Positions 22,662 to 37,746 are shown, counted from the first letter of the stretch. The stretch: DNA of 64,000 nt from Megamerina dolium (GCA_963854835.1 OY978526.1:44723140-44787139), one strand, 5' to 3'. Numbers and translations are program-made. The notes: generated from the letters alone by a model not told the origin.

Positions 22662-24777
22662 TAACAACGAAACTGTCAATCAACTGTCTACGAAAGCTAT
22701 CATTGGCGTGGTAAAAGATGATGCGGCTATTAATGTAGTTGTTTTTACCTGATTTCAGTATTGCCAAGAGGCCTAATTTGACAAAAATAAAGCTTATACG
22801 GATATATCAAAGTTTCGACATCTGTTACGATACTGTAAAGTGCACGATACTGCATTTTTCAGAAGCACCTCTTGTTTTAGCTATAAATCGTCATAAAATG
22901 TATGATTTTTGTTGTGAATAATCGATCAAATTATTTACAATTTTGAATATATAATTTTATGAAAACCATATTGACATATTCGGCAATTGTCATCAAATGG
23001 CCGTTTAAGGAGACTTTTAGGTTTACCTATGAAGATAAAAGTAGCTGTATAAAATTAGAAGTAAAATTAACATAAAAAAAATATTCAATTTTAATTAGAA
23101 AATTCAATATTTTAAGGGGGATAGACTCTGAAGATTATGGAGGAGCAGCTAGATATTGCAATAGGATTCCTTAAGAGTGACAAAGTAAAAGTAGGCGCTC
23201 TGAAAAGAGTTGACAATGGACCTAAACAGCATTGGGCCACCCTTAAAAGACATGTCTGGTTGGAAAAAGGTAATTATATATTACATGTATAGATTTGTTG
23301 GCAATTTTTAACAACATGTACATCATGTCGATCATGTAAGGCATCCGTCAAAAAATTATACGCATCTATTCCGAAACCCGAGTGATAGCCGGCGGACCAT
23401 AGTGTATAGAATTTACACTATTATTGAAGGCACAATAGGCACTTTGGTGCCACTTCTCTACTTTTCTCTTGCTCTTCTACTGGCGCAGAGGAATCACAAG
23501 TATTAAAACAAAAGAGATAATCAGAAGGGAAATCACAAGGAGCATAGAAAGCGGTAACTGGATCTCTACAAGTGAAAAGTAGGTCGTCAGTGCAATCTTC
23601 AATACATGGCAGAAGTGGCACTAAACTCTGAAGTGCCTGTTATGCCTTCAAAAATAATTATAAATTCGCGACCTCAATGCAAGCAAACACGTTAAATGGC
23701 AGCTAAGCAAATAAAGGGAAGACTGCAAGAAGGTAAAGAAAATGGAAGTAAAGTCTTTCTAAAATAAATTGATCACAGCTCTGTTTCGTTATTGCGAGGA
23801 AATCAAAAGACACCGTATGCAAATGAAAAATTAAAAAACAAGATCTAAAATTAGAAGAAAGACCCGATACGTGTTGAATAATCGCACCATTAGTACATAT
23901 ATTTTTGATATCGCTATTATTATTTTTTATTTGCTTTCATTTTAATATATATACAATATTTTTTTTTTGTAAAAGTCCAAGTTCGTTAATAAAAATCAAT
24001 CAAAACAGTTTTTGGTTGTGTGGGTGTATGCTTATGTACATTTGTGCAAGAGTTTTGTTTATTTTATTACATATTTCTGCAGAGGTATTAAATTACATAC
24101 GTTAAGCCTATTACTCAGAATGAATAACATCTAAATGTAATACGAATATTTTACAAACTTTAGAATAAAAGAAAAACATAAACATTTTAAGCGGATTTCA
24201 AGATGGGATTTTAATTTAGAAACTAAATACAAACAAAAAAGAAGAAAATGCTCATAAATTTCGAAATAAAAAACGATTTATTTGATATAAAAATATGAGT
24301 GTGTTTATCCAATTTGAAAAGTTGCTCATATCAAGATCATATTATGCTGAGTGGGTGATTTGGGGGCGATAAAATGATTATGTTGATATATTTCGCCTCT
24401 GTATGAAATGTAAATACTTTTTTATGATTTCAGTAATATTATTTAATGATGATTATTCATCATTTTATTGTCTGAGCGAAAAATATACAATTTAATAATA
24501 CAATCAATTGAAACAGTGATTTTATTTATCCCATTTTACCGTCAAATTGAAGAACGTTGAATATTGCAAAATACAAACAAGGTTTATATTACAAATGCAA
24601 CATTAACAATAATGCATAAATTGTTCAATATAAATACTCGTAAAAAGTAACAATGCAATTTAAGAATAAACAGTATTGCAATTTGTACTGTGTGTATAGA
24701 GAAACTGAAAAAATAATAACCTACCGTACACACGTTTAACTCCTTCAAACTTCAGCTTAAGTATACATGTATATATA
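22662..24777. other. AT-rich non-coding DNA with one small hairpin element
   Basis: Apart from the inverted repeat at 23425-23650, no family was recognised. A short open frame at about 23139-23292 (starting MEEQLDIAIGFLKSDKVKVG) looks more protein-like than its surroundings but cannot be placed. Confidence 0.4.
23425..23650. mobile_element. Small inverted-repeat (MITE-like) element
   Basis: The left arm 23425-23457 (TGAAGGCACAATAGGCACTT, then GTGCCACTTCT) pairs with the right arm 23611-23650, which reads in reverse complement TGAAGGCATAACAGGCACTT and later GTGCCACTTCT. The right arm has about seven extra bases. The roughly 150-bp middle has no coding sense of its own. No exact target duplication was seen, so the superfamily is unknown. 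Confidence 0.65.
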
Positions 24778-25696
24778 CAGGGTGATTTTCTGGAAACTTT
24801 CTTTTTGGTAGCTCAGCTGTTTTTGTGTAACATGTTACTGTCAAACATGTTCAGTTTGGCCTATAATTTAATCATGAATCGACTTACAAACGAACAAGGC
24901 TTGCAGATTATTGAATTTTATTATCAAAATTCATGCTCGGTTAAGAAAGTGCATCGTGCACTTTCTTGTGTTCAGCGACGAAGCTCATTTCGGGTTGAAT
25001 GGATACGTGAACAATCAAATTTATTTGGTTGTATTTGGTGTGAAGAGCAGACAGAAGCATTGCAAGAACTGCCAATGCATCCCGAAAAATGCACTGTTTG
25101 GTTTAGATTATGGACCGGTGGCATCATTGGACCATAATTTTTCAAAGACGACGAAGGCAGCAACGCTACTGTGAATGGCGAGCGCTACCGTGCGATGATT
25201 ACAATCTTTTTTTTTGCCCAAAATGGAGAGCTGTACTTGGCTGACATGTGGTTTCAACAAGACGTTGACACATCCCATATTCCACACAGCACGCGAAACA
25301 ATGGCCCAATTGAGAGGCGAGTTCGGTTTACTTCACGTTTGGGGCCGGTCAATTGGCCGCCTAGATCATGCGTTTTAACGCCTTTAGACTATTTTTTGTG
25401 GGACTATATTAAGGTTCTATAGCGGCAAGCCCGCCACGGTTGACGCACTGGAAGCCAATATTGAAGAATTTATTCGTGAGATACCGGCCGATATGTTGGA
25501 GAGAGTATGCCAAAATTGGACCCAGCGTATGAACCATTTGAAGCGCAGCCGCGGTCAACATTTACATGAAATCATCTTTAAACATTGAATTATATAGATC
25601 GTTCTATCAACTCAAATAAAGATTTCATACATTTCTCTAAATTTTATGTGTTTTTTTTTTTTAAACAAATCCGAAGGCTCTTAAAAAATCACCCTG
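24778..25696 (+). mobile_element. DD41D (rosa-like) mariner element, inactive
   Basis: A 919-bp element with short inverted ends CAGGGTGATTTT and TA on both sides (24776-24777, 25697-25698). It shares its ends and start of ORF with the shorter copy at 41665-42368. It encloses a frameshifted transposase of the same general type as that at 14 kb. Confidence 0.85.
24874..25588 (+). pseudogene. Broken DD41D mariner transposase
   Basis: The frame from ATG 24874 reads MNRLTNEQGLQIIEFYYQNS, a helix-turn-helix start. It jumps, after an internal deletion of the rest of the DNA-binding region, to FSDEAHFGLNGYVN in another frame at about 24968. The catalytic region follows in alternating frames: MHPEKCTVW, GGIIGP then a stop, VNGERYRAMI, MWFQQDVDTSH and PPRSCVLTPLDYFLW. 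The second and third catalytic Asp are 41 residues apart as read. The C-terminal part (about 25420-25588) matches the other copies but is out of frame. Several shifts and stops make it inactive. Confidence 0.8.
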
Positions 25697-25698
25697 TA

Positions 25699-27193
25699 CA
25701 TATATGGCTTGAATAATATTTATATATGTACATAACATATATAGAGAATATCTACATATATGTGTAGTATTTGTTTGCTTTTAATGCGACGTTTTACGAT
25801 ATATTTACAAGTCATATTAAATTTTAGCTTCAATAGTTGTTTTATTGAGCAATTTCAAATATATTTTTTCAAATGTACAATACCAATATTCATACTGAAA
25901 ATGTTGTTGTTGCAGTTACTCAATTATCGTGTCTGCCTTTATTGGAAATATACAATATGTGCTATATAGACTATTAAAAGCATAGCTTGGTCGAAATATA
26001 AGGATGAAGATATACACGAATATTACAAGTAATCAATCTCCCATCAATTGATGCATGAATATTTATAACATGTAATAAAATATTTACAAAAAAATATTGT
26101 TCCTTGCGTACGTTTATTAGGGGAAAAGTATCGCATCCTTTCTTATTTGATGGCTCTCATGTACCATTATAAATCAATTTTGTAATAGTCTGCTTTTATG
26201 TATATCGCAATAATATGCAAAAGAGAAGAATGCGGCACAAGCATGTGAAAAAATGTTTTTTCAAGCTTTATAACAAATAATATTGAGCCGGTTTAGAGCG
26301 CACAACTACTTTAAATACTATAAAAGTTTGAAGTTTAACCTTTCGGCACATCTCTTTAACCGGTGTGTCTAACAAACTGTGTTCTACTCTCTTTGATTAG
26401 ATCATAAATATGAAATTTACAAAGTTTGAAAGCCATATATCTATATGTTATATACAGATCCTAAGTTTTGCAATCAATGTTCTTAATAGCAATTTGTGGT
26501 GCTATCTTAATAAATATTTATTTTCTCTCAATGAGAAACCTAAATAAAGTAAGTTAAGAATTCGATTTATTTGATCATTAATGGGAATAAATAGAATAAC
26601 AGATGTACTAGCGCTTAATAGACATGTGGTTGCTATACTAGTGGGAGTTATTAAGGGGCATTGTTTCACCGAGCTGGTTGACTGCAATCTAAGGAGCATT
26701 CTTCGCTTCACATGAAGCTCAACTTGGTTTTCCTTAGACCATTGTGAGTGAAAGCAAATCGCTGGACCAGTTCAACTATTTATTAAAATAATGATTAATG
26801 ACAGCCGATTCCCTCCGGAATAAATATCGTCCAAAGTACACAGTATTCGAAAAAAGGATCGAATGTTGGCTCGTAGTTATGTGCATTAGAACAATCCAAA
26901 TTCATCATGAAAATCGAAATCCTGTGCAAGTCAGTATCTTAAATTTTTCAATCAAAACTAAAACCAAAAAGGTCTTCAGTCTAAACGTATTGGTTCTACC
27001 AGGATAATTATTGAAATTTAAAAGCCATTTTCAGTTATTAATATGACTCAACTTAGTGGTAAGTTATCTATAAGACACGCCTATCCTTTCGCAAATATCG
27101 TAATTACCTCGAATTTTGTGTATGATTTTCAAAAGAGAGAGATTTACATACAGATTTTCATATATATAATTGGCAATTTTTATTTATCTTAGA
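25699..27193. other. AT-rich non-coding DNA, no gene seen
   Basis: No recognisable family. Open frames at 25760-25969, 26502-26711 and 26798-27007 show no domain. Confidence 0.45.
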
Positions 27194-27535
27194 TGGGTAC
27201 CGTAGCTCAGTGTTAGTGTATTGACCTTTTGATCTGTAGTTCGTGGGTTCAATCCCCGGCTGAAGCATAACAAATGTAATATCGAAAAAATTTTTCTTTC
27301 GAACGGTACCCACCTGTCGGCAACCAATTGGCAATTCTTGCGGCAGTAACAATTTTCATGAAAAAGCTTTTATAAGAACTTTGTGACAAAACTCAAAAAA
27401 ATGATGTCGCAAGAGTTCTGCCGTTCGGAACCGGCTAAAATAAGTAGGTCCCTTCTAATACTGTCCAAAATTTAACACGCACATCAATAATGGAAGAGAA
27501 GCTCTACCAAACAACCCTTCGGGGCTTTAATTAAA
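27194..27535 (+). mobile_element. tRNA-derived SINE (copy C), near full length
   Basis: This copy has the clearest head: TGGGTACCGTAGCTCAGTG (box-A-like TAGCTCAGTG) and GTGGGTTCAATCCCCGG (box-B-like). The tRNA-unrelated body follows, with ACCTGTCGGCAACCAATTGG, a CGTTCGGAACCGGCTAAAAT block and the 3' part AATACTGTCCAAAATTTAA. It ends in CTTCGGGGCTTTAA. RNA polymerase III would transcribe a functional copy from the internal boxes. No flanking duplication was fixed with certainty. Confidence 0.88.
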
Positions 27536-29139
27536 TAATATAATAATTGAATTAATAGAAATAGCAGATTTTCGAATCATCGTTTTTTTAAGATTTCAAT
27601 TTATAATTTGAAATTACTTTCCTAAACAGTGATCAAGATGTCATTTTTTAATTAATCCTTTATAATTAATATGCATAATAATTTTTATTAGAAAAATGTC
27701 TCATTTTGTGTATAGCTTTCAAAAAAAAAAAAAAAAATTCTATATAAAGAGGAATTACAAGATAATAATTGGTTAAAATTATATTACAATTGTTATTACA
27801 ATTAGTTTTCTACATATAACATACAATTTTATGTTATATGTATGTTACATGAGTTCGTTGTATATATGTACTATACATATTTACATACAACATATAAGTT
27901 TCTATAGATAATACATGCAAATAACCTCAGTTGAATGAACTGCATGTAATTTAATTACATCAATGTAATATAATAGTCGTATTTGAAAATAAATAAGTTC
28001 AAAATGGTTATTTTCTTAGAGATTAGCATGTCGTAATGATGTTACTTTATGTAATATAACATTTATTAAGGAAACATTATTATGTGCTTCTATGACAACC
28101 GATTCGCCGATGATATGTGCAAGCAAGCAACTATTTGTTATCAGTAAATTGCAATTAAATTCATATTTTATTACATAGCAAACAAAGTATTGTAGTAAGT
28201 AGTACATAATAAGATGTAAAAATACGAAATAGTCCACATGAAGGAAGCTCCATTTTGGCGGAAGCAATCAATAAAATTCTAAATATAAAAGTTAGAGGGG
28301 CAAATATGAAGCATACTTTGTCGTTGAAAGAAAATCCATGGCGACATAGAAGATAATAACTAAAAAAATTGTGTACAACAAAGTATTTAATTTATGTTCA
28401 TGGAAATATGGTTGATATGAGACAGTAACAATGCAATATAAGACACCGCTTTGAGCGTATATAAGTTCCAAGGATAAGAAGCAATCAAGGAAGAGATCAG
28501 ATTTCAATTCAGACAGAAAACTAAAGTTTTTATAGAAAGCAAAATAATGTAAAACTAAGAGTAGAAAATTCGTAATTTTGATTAAAAATCACTTTATTAT
28601 TTTACAGTTAATTTGCAATTAGTGTTGCAAACTCTGTTAGCTTTGTTTTAGTCATGTAGCTCCAATTACACGTTGTTACGGCAATTATGTAGGGGAGTGT
28701 GGAGCTAAGTGGACACAATTATTTTCATTCCATAGGCCATAAAAATGTGCTTCTTGAAAGTTACTCAATTCTCTTTAAACGTTGCCATAAACAAACTTTT
28801 CATAATCTAGTAACAACGTTAAAAACACTTTTGCTACGTAAATGACTTTTTTTAAGACTAGAATATCAAAAATTTTACAAATAAAACATTGAGTCATAAA
28901 TGATGATCATATTTATGATTTAGGATAAAAAAGTATTTTATGTTATTTTTTGTTTTTGTGTAAACAAATGATTTAATGGGTCGGCCTTCACCTTTGATTG
29001 CTTCACGAATGCAACGATCAGATGTTTGAAAACAGTTATTGTGGGAGATTTGTTACATTTAATGTATTCTTTTAAATACTACTTTTCACTATTTAATGTC
29101 TCAGACCAAAAATAATAATTTTGAAATATGTCGTCAATT
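27536..29139. other. AT-rich non-coding DNA, no gene seen
   Basis: No recognised family. There is a poly-A run at 27720-27736 and palindromic TATATGTA-type words near 27800-27900. Confidence 0.45.
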
Positions 29140-29350
29140 TAATTTCTTTTAAATTGAAACAGCTGTAAGTTCGGCAATCTTCTGTCTAGAATAACCATAA
29201 TTAATACGTAGGTTAATATGGTAGTCGGAAATAACCTGGAACAAAATCAGCATGCCACACCCACTCTTTCATGTGGCTCCCATACAAAAACGAGTAAAAA
29301 AAATTTTTTTTGATTGCTACAACTATTTATTAGCGTAGAACATTAGATTA

Positions 29351-30255
29351 CTTACTTACATATGTGGCCATAACAACCGAATATCGATTTAGGCCGAAAA
29401 TAACATGCTTCGCCAGCCATCTCTGTTCTTCGCTAGCTGGCGCCAGTTAGAAATTCCAAGCGCCGTCAGGTTCTCCAGTACTTCGTCTTTCCACCGGAGG
29501 TTTGGTCTTCCTCTTTTGCGTCGTCCTCCAGCGGGTTCCGAATATAACACCTTCTTAGCTGGAGCGTGTTCTTCCATTCGCTCGACATGACCTAGCCAGC
29601 GCAGCCGCTGGATTTTGATGCGCTTTACTATGTCAATATCGGCATACAGCTCGTACAGCTCATGGTTGTACCTTATTCGGTACTCGCCACCAACGCAAAT
29701 AGGTCCAAAGATCTTGCGTAGGACTTTTCTCTCGAAAACTCCAAGTATTCGCTCATCCGAGGTGGAAATGTCCAGGCTTCAGCGCCATATGTTAGGACAG
29801 GCATGATGAGAGACTTGTAGAGTGTAGTTTTCGTTCTTCGAGAGAGGGCTCGACTTCTCAATTGCTTACTCAGCCCAAAGTAACACCTGTTAGCAAGAGT
29901 TATCCTACGCATGATCTCCAAGCTGACGTCATTACTGCTGTTAATGCTGGTTCCAAGATAGACAGAGTCCCTTACTACTTCAAAAGCGTAGTTGTCAACA
30001 GTGACGTGCTGTCCAAGACGCCGGGACTCTTTGTTTGTTGACACTAGATACTTCGTCTTGCCCTCGTTCACCGTGAGACCCATCCGACGCGACTCTCTTT
30101 CCAACTCTGAGAATGCTGCACTGACTGCTCGCGTGTTCATGCCGATTATGTCAATATCGTCGGCATACGCTAACAGCATGACACTTTTGTTGAAGATAGT
30201 GCCATTATGTCGTAGATCAGCAGCTCGTATTATTTTCTCCATAATAAGATTGAAG
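29351..30255 (-). mobile_element. 5'-truncated RTE-like LINE with 12-bp target duplication
   Basis: A 905-bp 3' fragment of the same LINE family as 60.25-63.5 kb. The 12-bp duplication AACATTAGATTA flanks it exactly (29339-29350 and 30256-30267). The 3' end is a short (TAAG) tail on the minus strand. The 5' truncation point is within the sequence that in the 60-kb copy leads to the RT palm. A single clean insertion by target-primed reverse transcription explains all of this. Confidence 0.95.
29389..30255 (-). pseudogene. LINE RT C-terminal part, frameshifted
   Basis: Minus frame 30260-29673 reads the RT from just before YADD (LLAYADDIDIIG) through TYGAEAWT, where a one-base shift disrupts the frame. 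Minus frame 29577-29389 carries the C-terminal tail (HAPAKKVLYSEPAGGRRKRG, then WKDEVLENLTALGISNW). The first Met of the long frame and its first few residues include host repeat sequence. Catalytic YADD is intact, but the fingers and endonuclease are absent. It is dead on arrival. Confidence 0.9.
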
Positions 30256-30556
30256 AACATTAGATTAGCATTGAAAAATAACTAAATTTGAATAAATGGG
30301 CAAGTCACGCCCACTGTTTGTAGTAGCTCTCATACAAAATGACTGAATTTCTTTTCAATTGAAAGAGTTGTAACTTTGGCAATCTTTTGTATAGAACAAC
30401 TATAATTGACACTTCTTAATGGGGTACCATACAAAGTTGCGAAAAGTAAAAAAAAAATGTTTAACCGCTATAACTATTTAGAATAGGAAAATCAAATTTA
30501 ACGTGTGCTTGTGGGTTAATATTGCAAAGTTAATTAGATTTACAAGAAAGAGACAA

Positions 30557-30559
<3 letters not shown>

Positions 30560-30632
<73 letters not shown>

Positions 30633-30634
30633 CA

Positions 30635-30691
<57 letters not shown>

Positions 30692-30725
30692 ATATGTGTG
30701 TGTGTGTGTGTATATATATATATGT
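30560..30725. repeat. (TA)n/(TG)n microsatellite
   Basis: Long TA tracts with a short GTGTGTGTGTG segment near 30697-30709. Confidence 0.95.
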
Positions 30726-31148
30726 AATTTGATCGGCCACAGGTCTTTTTTTCCTTTACATAAGCAAAATATTGATAGAAAAAGTCAATTCTAATAACAA
30801 ATCAAAGTCTGTTACTTCTCTAATGCCTGTGTTTGCCCCGCCTTCCCTACTTCAAATAAATCAACAAATCGCTTGTAGTAATTATCTGAAAAAAATGTCA
30901 ATTATTCAAAAATTTTTTTTTTTTTTTTTTTTATTCAAAAATCACAAAACAGAGCAACACAATTTTTCGTAAACAAACTTCAAATTGAGTTATTTATATA
31001 ATCACAAAGTATCAAGACAATCAAATGCAACCACTTTTTTTTAACCTCTACACAAATTGTAAAATATTACTCAAGCCAAATTAAATAATAATAATTTCTA
31101 CTAATATTCAAGAAATAAAATGTTATTACCTTCATTGTTAGTTTCCAT
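30726..31148. other. AT-rich non-coding DNA, no gene seen
   Basis: Contains a run of about 20 T at 30912-30931. Nothing else recognised. Confidence 0.45.
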
Positions 31149-32466
31149 TTTTATACCCTGCATAATGCAATATGCATGGTATATTCATTTCGGTCAGATA
31201 TTTGTGTCCACTTGAAGGAATCTCCGGACATATAGACATAGATATATATTCGTGATCAGCGTCGATTAAATTTTCGATTTAACGATGTCCGTCCGTCCGT
31301 CCGTCCGTCTGTATGTCACCTGGATGGTTCGCACGATAACTTGAGTACTTGGCACAAGTAACCTATGATCCAAGGGTACGGAGGGGATTGATATTGGGCA
31401 TGATCGGTCAATAGCCACGCCCACACCAAGCATTCAAAGCGACTAACCTCGGAATTTTCAAAATCTTTAACTTGCTATAACTCACACAATATACCACTTG
31501 GGACAACAATATTTTGCACATGGAGTTACATTATACTACTAGATAACCTCGCGAAAAGTGGGTGAGCAACGCCTACTTTCTAGCGTAGCTCCCATACAAA
31601 GTGTCTGTACTTCTTTTAAATTGAAACTGCTGTAACTTCTACAATCTTCTGTCTAGAATAACCATAATTGACACTTAGATTAACATGGCAGTGAGAAATA
31701 ATACGGCAAATCAGTGTGCCACGCCCACTTATTTTTGGGTCTGCCATACAAAATTGCGGAAATTAAAAAAAATGTTACCGGTTATAACTTGCAAACTATT
31801 CAGCGTAGGATAACGAGATTTAAGGTGTGGATTAGTATTGTACGAGCAACTAGGCTCACAGAAAATGGGCGCACCACGCCCACTGTTAATCGTAGCCCCT
31901 GTGCAAAATGAGTGAAATTCTTTTAAATTGAAATAGCGGTAACTTCTGCATCCTTCTGTGTAGAACAATTATAATTAATACTAATATGGTATTCGAAAAT
32001 AATCTGACAAAAAATCAACATGCCACTCCCACTTCTTAATAGGGCTTCCATACAAAATTTGGAAGATTAAAAAAATTTAAACCGCTATAACTTACGAACT
32101 ATTCAGCGTAGGACAACCAAATTTAAGGAGTGGATTGATATTGAAAAATTAATTAGATATACAAGAAAGAGGTAAGCCACGCCAACTTTTTATATAGCTT
32201 CCGTACGAAATCTCGGATTTATCTTAAACATTAAAACACCCATAACTTACTAAATAATACGAGTAGGTCAACCCATTGCAACTTAGGTAATTTAGTATTA
32301 TAGGCAGAAATTATTCCTCAAAAATTGGTGAGGTAGCCTGGTTCTTAATGTAGCTCCTATACAATGTAGTGGAAGAAAAGAATGGATATACGAGCAAACT
32401 TTTTATATATACCTCTACATATGCAGGGTATAATTTGGTCGGCCCCAGCCGACTGTAAGGCCATTT
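31149..32466 (-). repeat. TCG-rep copy with both ends, inverted relative to the 19.9-kb copy
   Basis: It starts with TATACCCTGCATAATGCAAT (31153) and ends with CATATGCAGGGTATAATTTG, followed by CGACTGTAAGGCCATTTT, the reverse complement of the left flank of the 19.9-kb copy. Between lie the CCGT microsatellite (31289-31310), the GGAGTTACAT region and the internal units, about 1.32 kb in all against 1.87 kb. The size difference is mainly fewer 310-bp internal units. Shared end blocks show that the family's termini lie slightly outside TATACCCTGCA. Confidence 0.82.
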
Positions 32467-32724
32467 TTTTCTTTTAATTAATCTTTTTCGTTAGTAAAAT
32501 ATTCACTTTTGAACTTCAGCTAAATTTCACCACTTGTACAAGCAAATTGGTAAAGTGACAATTTAACTGCTGACTATATATCAGGGTAATACGTTTTAGA
32601 GGAAAACAAAAAATGCAATTCGGGCTTCTGAAGTATCGACTTAGTGAAGGTAAAAAAAAACAGTGGAAAAACCGAAACTTAAAAAATTTATTTTGGCCAG
32701 AATATATGGACTCAGGAATCATAG

Positions 32725-33255
32725 TGCAATTGGTCTTGGAGGGGGCAAGAGAAACTACCTGATATCAAAAATTAAAGACTCCTGGCGTCTTGGACAGCAC
32801 GTCACCCCGGACAAATGCGCTTGGGAAGTAATAAAAAACTTTCAGTAATGTCGTCAGCCTGGAAATATGGCGAATGAGTACTCTTGCTAACAGATGTTAC
32901 TTTAGGCTAAATAATCAATGTAAAAGTCGAGCAATTTCTCGAAAAACGAAAAGTACATTCCACAAATCGTTTATGATATCAATCCTAACATATTGCGCCG
33001 TAGGTTGGAAAATTTCCACCCCAGATGAAAAAATGTTTGAAGTTTTGGATAGAAAAGTCTTACTCCAGATTTTTGGACCTATTTGTCGAATAAAGTTTCG
33101 AATAAAGTACAACAATCAGCTGTGTACCGATATTGACATAGTAAACTGCATAAATATGAAGCGGCAGCCCTGGCTAGGTCATTTCAACTAAATGGAAGAA
33201 CCGGAAGAAAGCCCCAGTTAAAAGAATATTCGGTTGTAATGGCCACAGAAGTAAA
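32725..33255 (+). pseudogene. Old RTE-like LINE fragment (RT thumb and C-terminus)
   Basis: The plus strand reads RLGQHVTPDKCAWEVIKNF in the frame ending at 32848. After a shift it reads LANRCYFRLNNQCKSRAIS, TYCAVGWKISTPDEKMFEVL, IFGPICR and QPWLGHFN (frame 32874-33191). These match the LINE RT of 60.45-61.28 kb at roughly two-thirds identity by eye, so this is an older insertion. The 3' end near 33255 keeps ATTCGGTTGTAATGGCCACA. No tail or duplication was identified. Confidence 0.82.
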
Positions 33256-36342
<3,087 letters not shown>

Positions 36343-36422
36343 CCTCGGATCCGAACCTGGGGACCCAACATCGTGTGTTTTGCTATCATATGCTCTATCA
36401 GTGTCGCTCTACCACCTACGCT
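36343..36422 (-). other. tRNA-like sequence (SINE head or tRNA relic)
   Basis: On the minus strand GGTTCGGATCC (36347-36357) is a close match to the RNA polymerase III box B. TAGGTGGTAGAGCGAC about 55 bases upstream resembles a tRNA 5' half with box A. The two ends do not pair as an acceptor stem, so it is not a functional tRNA gene. It differs from the six-copy SINE family. Confidence 0.5.
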
Positions 36423-36429
36423 AATCTGT

Positions 36430-37280
36430 AACATTAGATTAGATTAGTCGCACAATTTTTTGCAGGGTGACAAAAAGACATAAACGTACATATAAGAAAA
36501 CATACATACATAAAAATAACTAATTCGGAGTGATTTATTCCAAAGAGTCTATTGAGGTTTCTTATCAAAAGGCAATTGATGTTTCCAGTTGAGCATCGCC
36601 GGTATAGTGTAGTATATTGCATTTGGTATGATTTATGAAAAATGCAACTCTGCCAATTCCGTTTAACACGGTGCTCGCTATTAAGAAAAAAGTACAATTT
36701 AACTAAAGTCGAATTTAATTATAAGTGTATTAGCTGTCGCACACAGGCTTCGCCCGATCAGTAGCTATTAACGATGGCACTACCGTTCCAAAACGGCCAC
36801 TTCGCAGCCTTCCATCATGGAACCGCTTTGTGGTCCATCGTCCAACATACGATTGTGTAAAATGCGAACTTAAATGATACTGCACTTTTTCACATACGTG
36901 AAAGAGTGCGCCATCGGCGTTGCATTAAAGCGCCAATTTTTTTTCCCCGGTCCCCTGGTCCAAACATACTCAATTGGATTGCAGTTTGAGAACTGCGTAT
37001 TGCTTTTCGAAATATAAGTAAGTGCGTATTTTTTTTAGTTAATCAACTATACATATAGGTACTGATGGTTGAACCATCTCCGCACAGAGTAGTGATTGGC
37101 GTTAACAATGCCGGGTTTGCTTAAATGTTTTCCAAAGATCCGTTTTATTGGGTGATATACAACATGAATAATCAAATAATTTTTGTAAAGTTGTGGTTGT
37201 CCAAAGCAAAAAACAATTGTTCTTCAATTAAAATGCTTTAATGAATTCACTTTTAATGAATTTTTCAATACTTTATCATC
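36430..37280. other. Non-coding; slightly GC-richer patch, no gene seen
   Basis: 36735-36930 is less AT-rich than its neighbours (CACTACCGTTCCAAAACGGC and similar), which suggests a decayed mobile element, but no protein or end signature was recognised. Confidence 0.4.
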
Positions 37281-37284
37281 AAAA

Positions 37285-37745
37285 AGGTCGCATCGCAACA
37301 TTTGTGGCCCCTACTCAGCAAGAAACGTTCACGAAAACTTGCCGATCTTAATAGGGTAGACATCTCGACCTATGTGGGAGTGGACACTGGTCACTGCCTC
37401 ATAGGTCCTCGGCTGTGAGATTAGGTTTGGGCAACCTCACTCATGACTTCTGCAGAAGCTGCAGAGATGAGGAGGAACTTGAGACGATCTCACATCTGCT
37501 ATGTACCTGCCCCGCCTTATGTAAAAACCGAAAAAAAATTTCTAGGACACTACTATTTGAGTGACCTAGCCCAACTATCCAGATCGATATTATCAATCTC
37601 CTCAAATTCATTCAACATTCCGGTTGGTTCAGCGAGTAGCCAGGTGAAGGAAAAATACGTGTGACGGTATTACAACGGGTCTAATTCTGGCCTATGTGCG
37701 CTCTCTCTCATTAGAGAGGGCGGCCGCTCTAACCTAACGTAACCT
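37285..37745 (+). mobile_element. 3' end of a non-LTR retrotransposon (RNase H tail, CCHC-like finger)
   Basis: The plus strand reads, with shifts, a RNase H-side region (DLNRVDISTYVGV, GHCLIG, RLGLGNLTHDF) and a Cys/His finger CRSCRDEEELETISHLLCTC. The finger is typical of the C-terminus of R1/LOA/jockey-like LINE ORF2. After a one-base insertion in an A run near 37530 it continues LGHYYLSDLAQLSRSILSIS. The 3' untranslated part ends CTAACCTAACGTAACCTAA at 37725-37746. This is a different LINE family from the RTE-like one elsewhere. The 5' part is absent and it is inactive. Confidence 0.75.
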
Positions 37746-37746
37746 A

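Larger units (their letters stand above)
29140..30560 (-). repeat. TCG-rep copy (internal units only), split by a LINE
   Basis: 29140-29338 and 30268-30560 carry the minus-strand versions of the TCG-rep words (CACGCCCACT, CTCCCATACAAAA, CAATCTTCTGTCTAGAATAA). The LINE at 29351-30255 interrupts them. Neither terminal TATACCCTGCA block is present, and the right side runs into a (TA)n tract. Confidence 0.75.

Noticed and set aside
27194..27267. A functional tRNA gene
   Set aside because: The tRNA-like head continues into the SINE body, the acceptor stem does not pair, and five further diverged copies exist.
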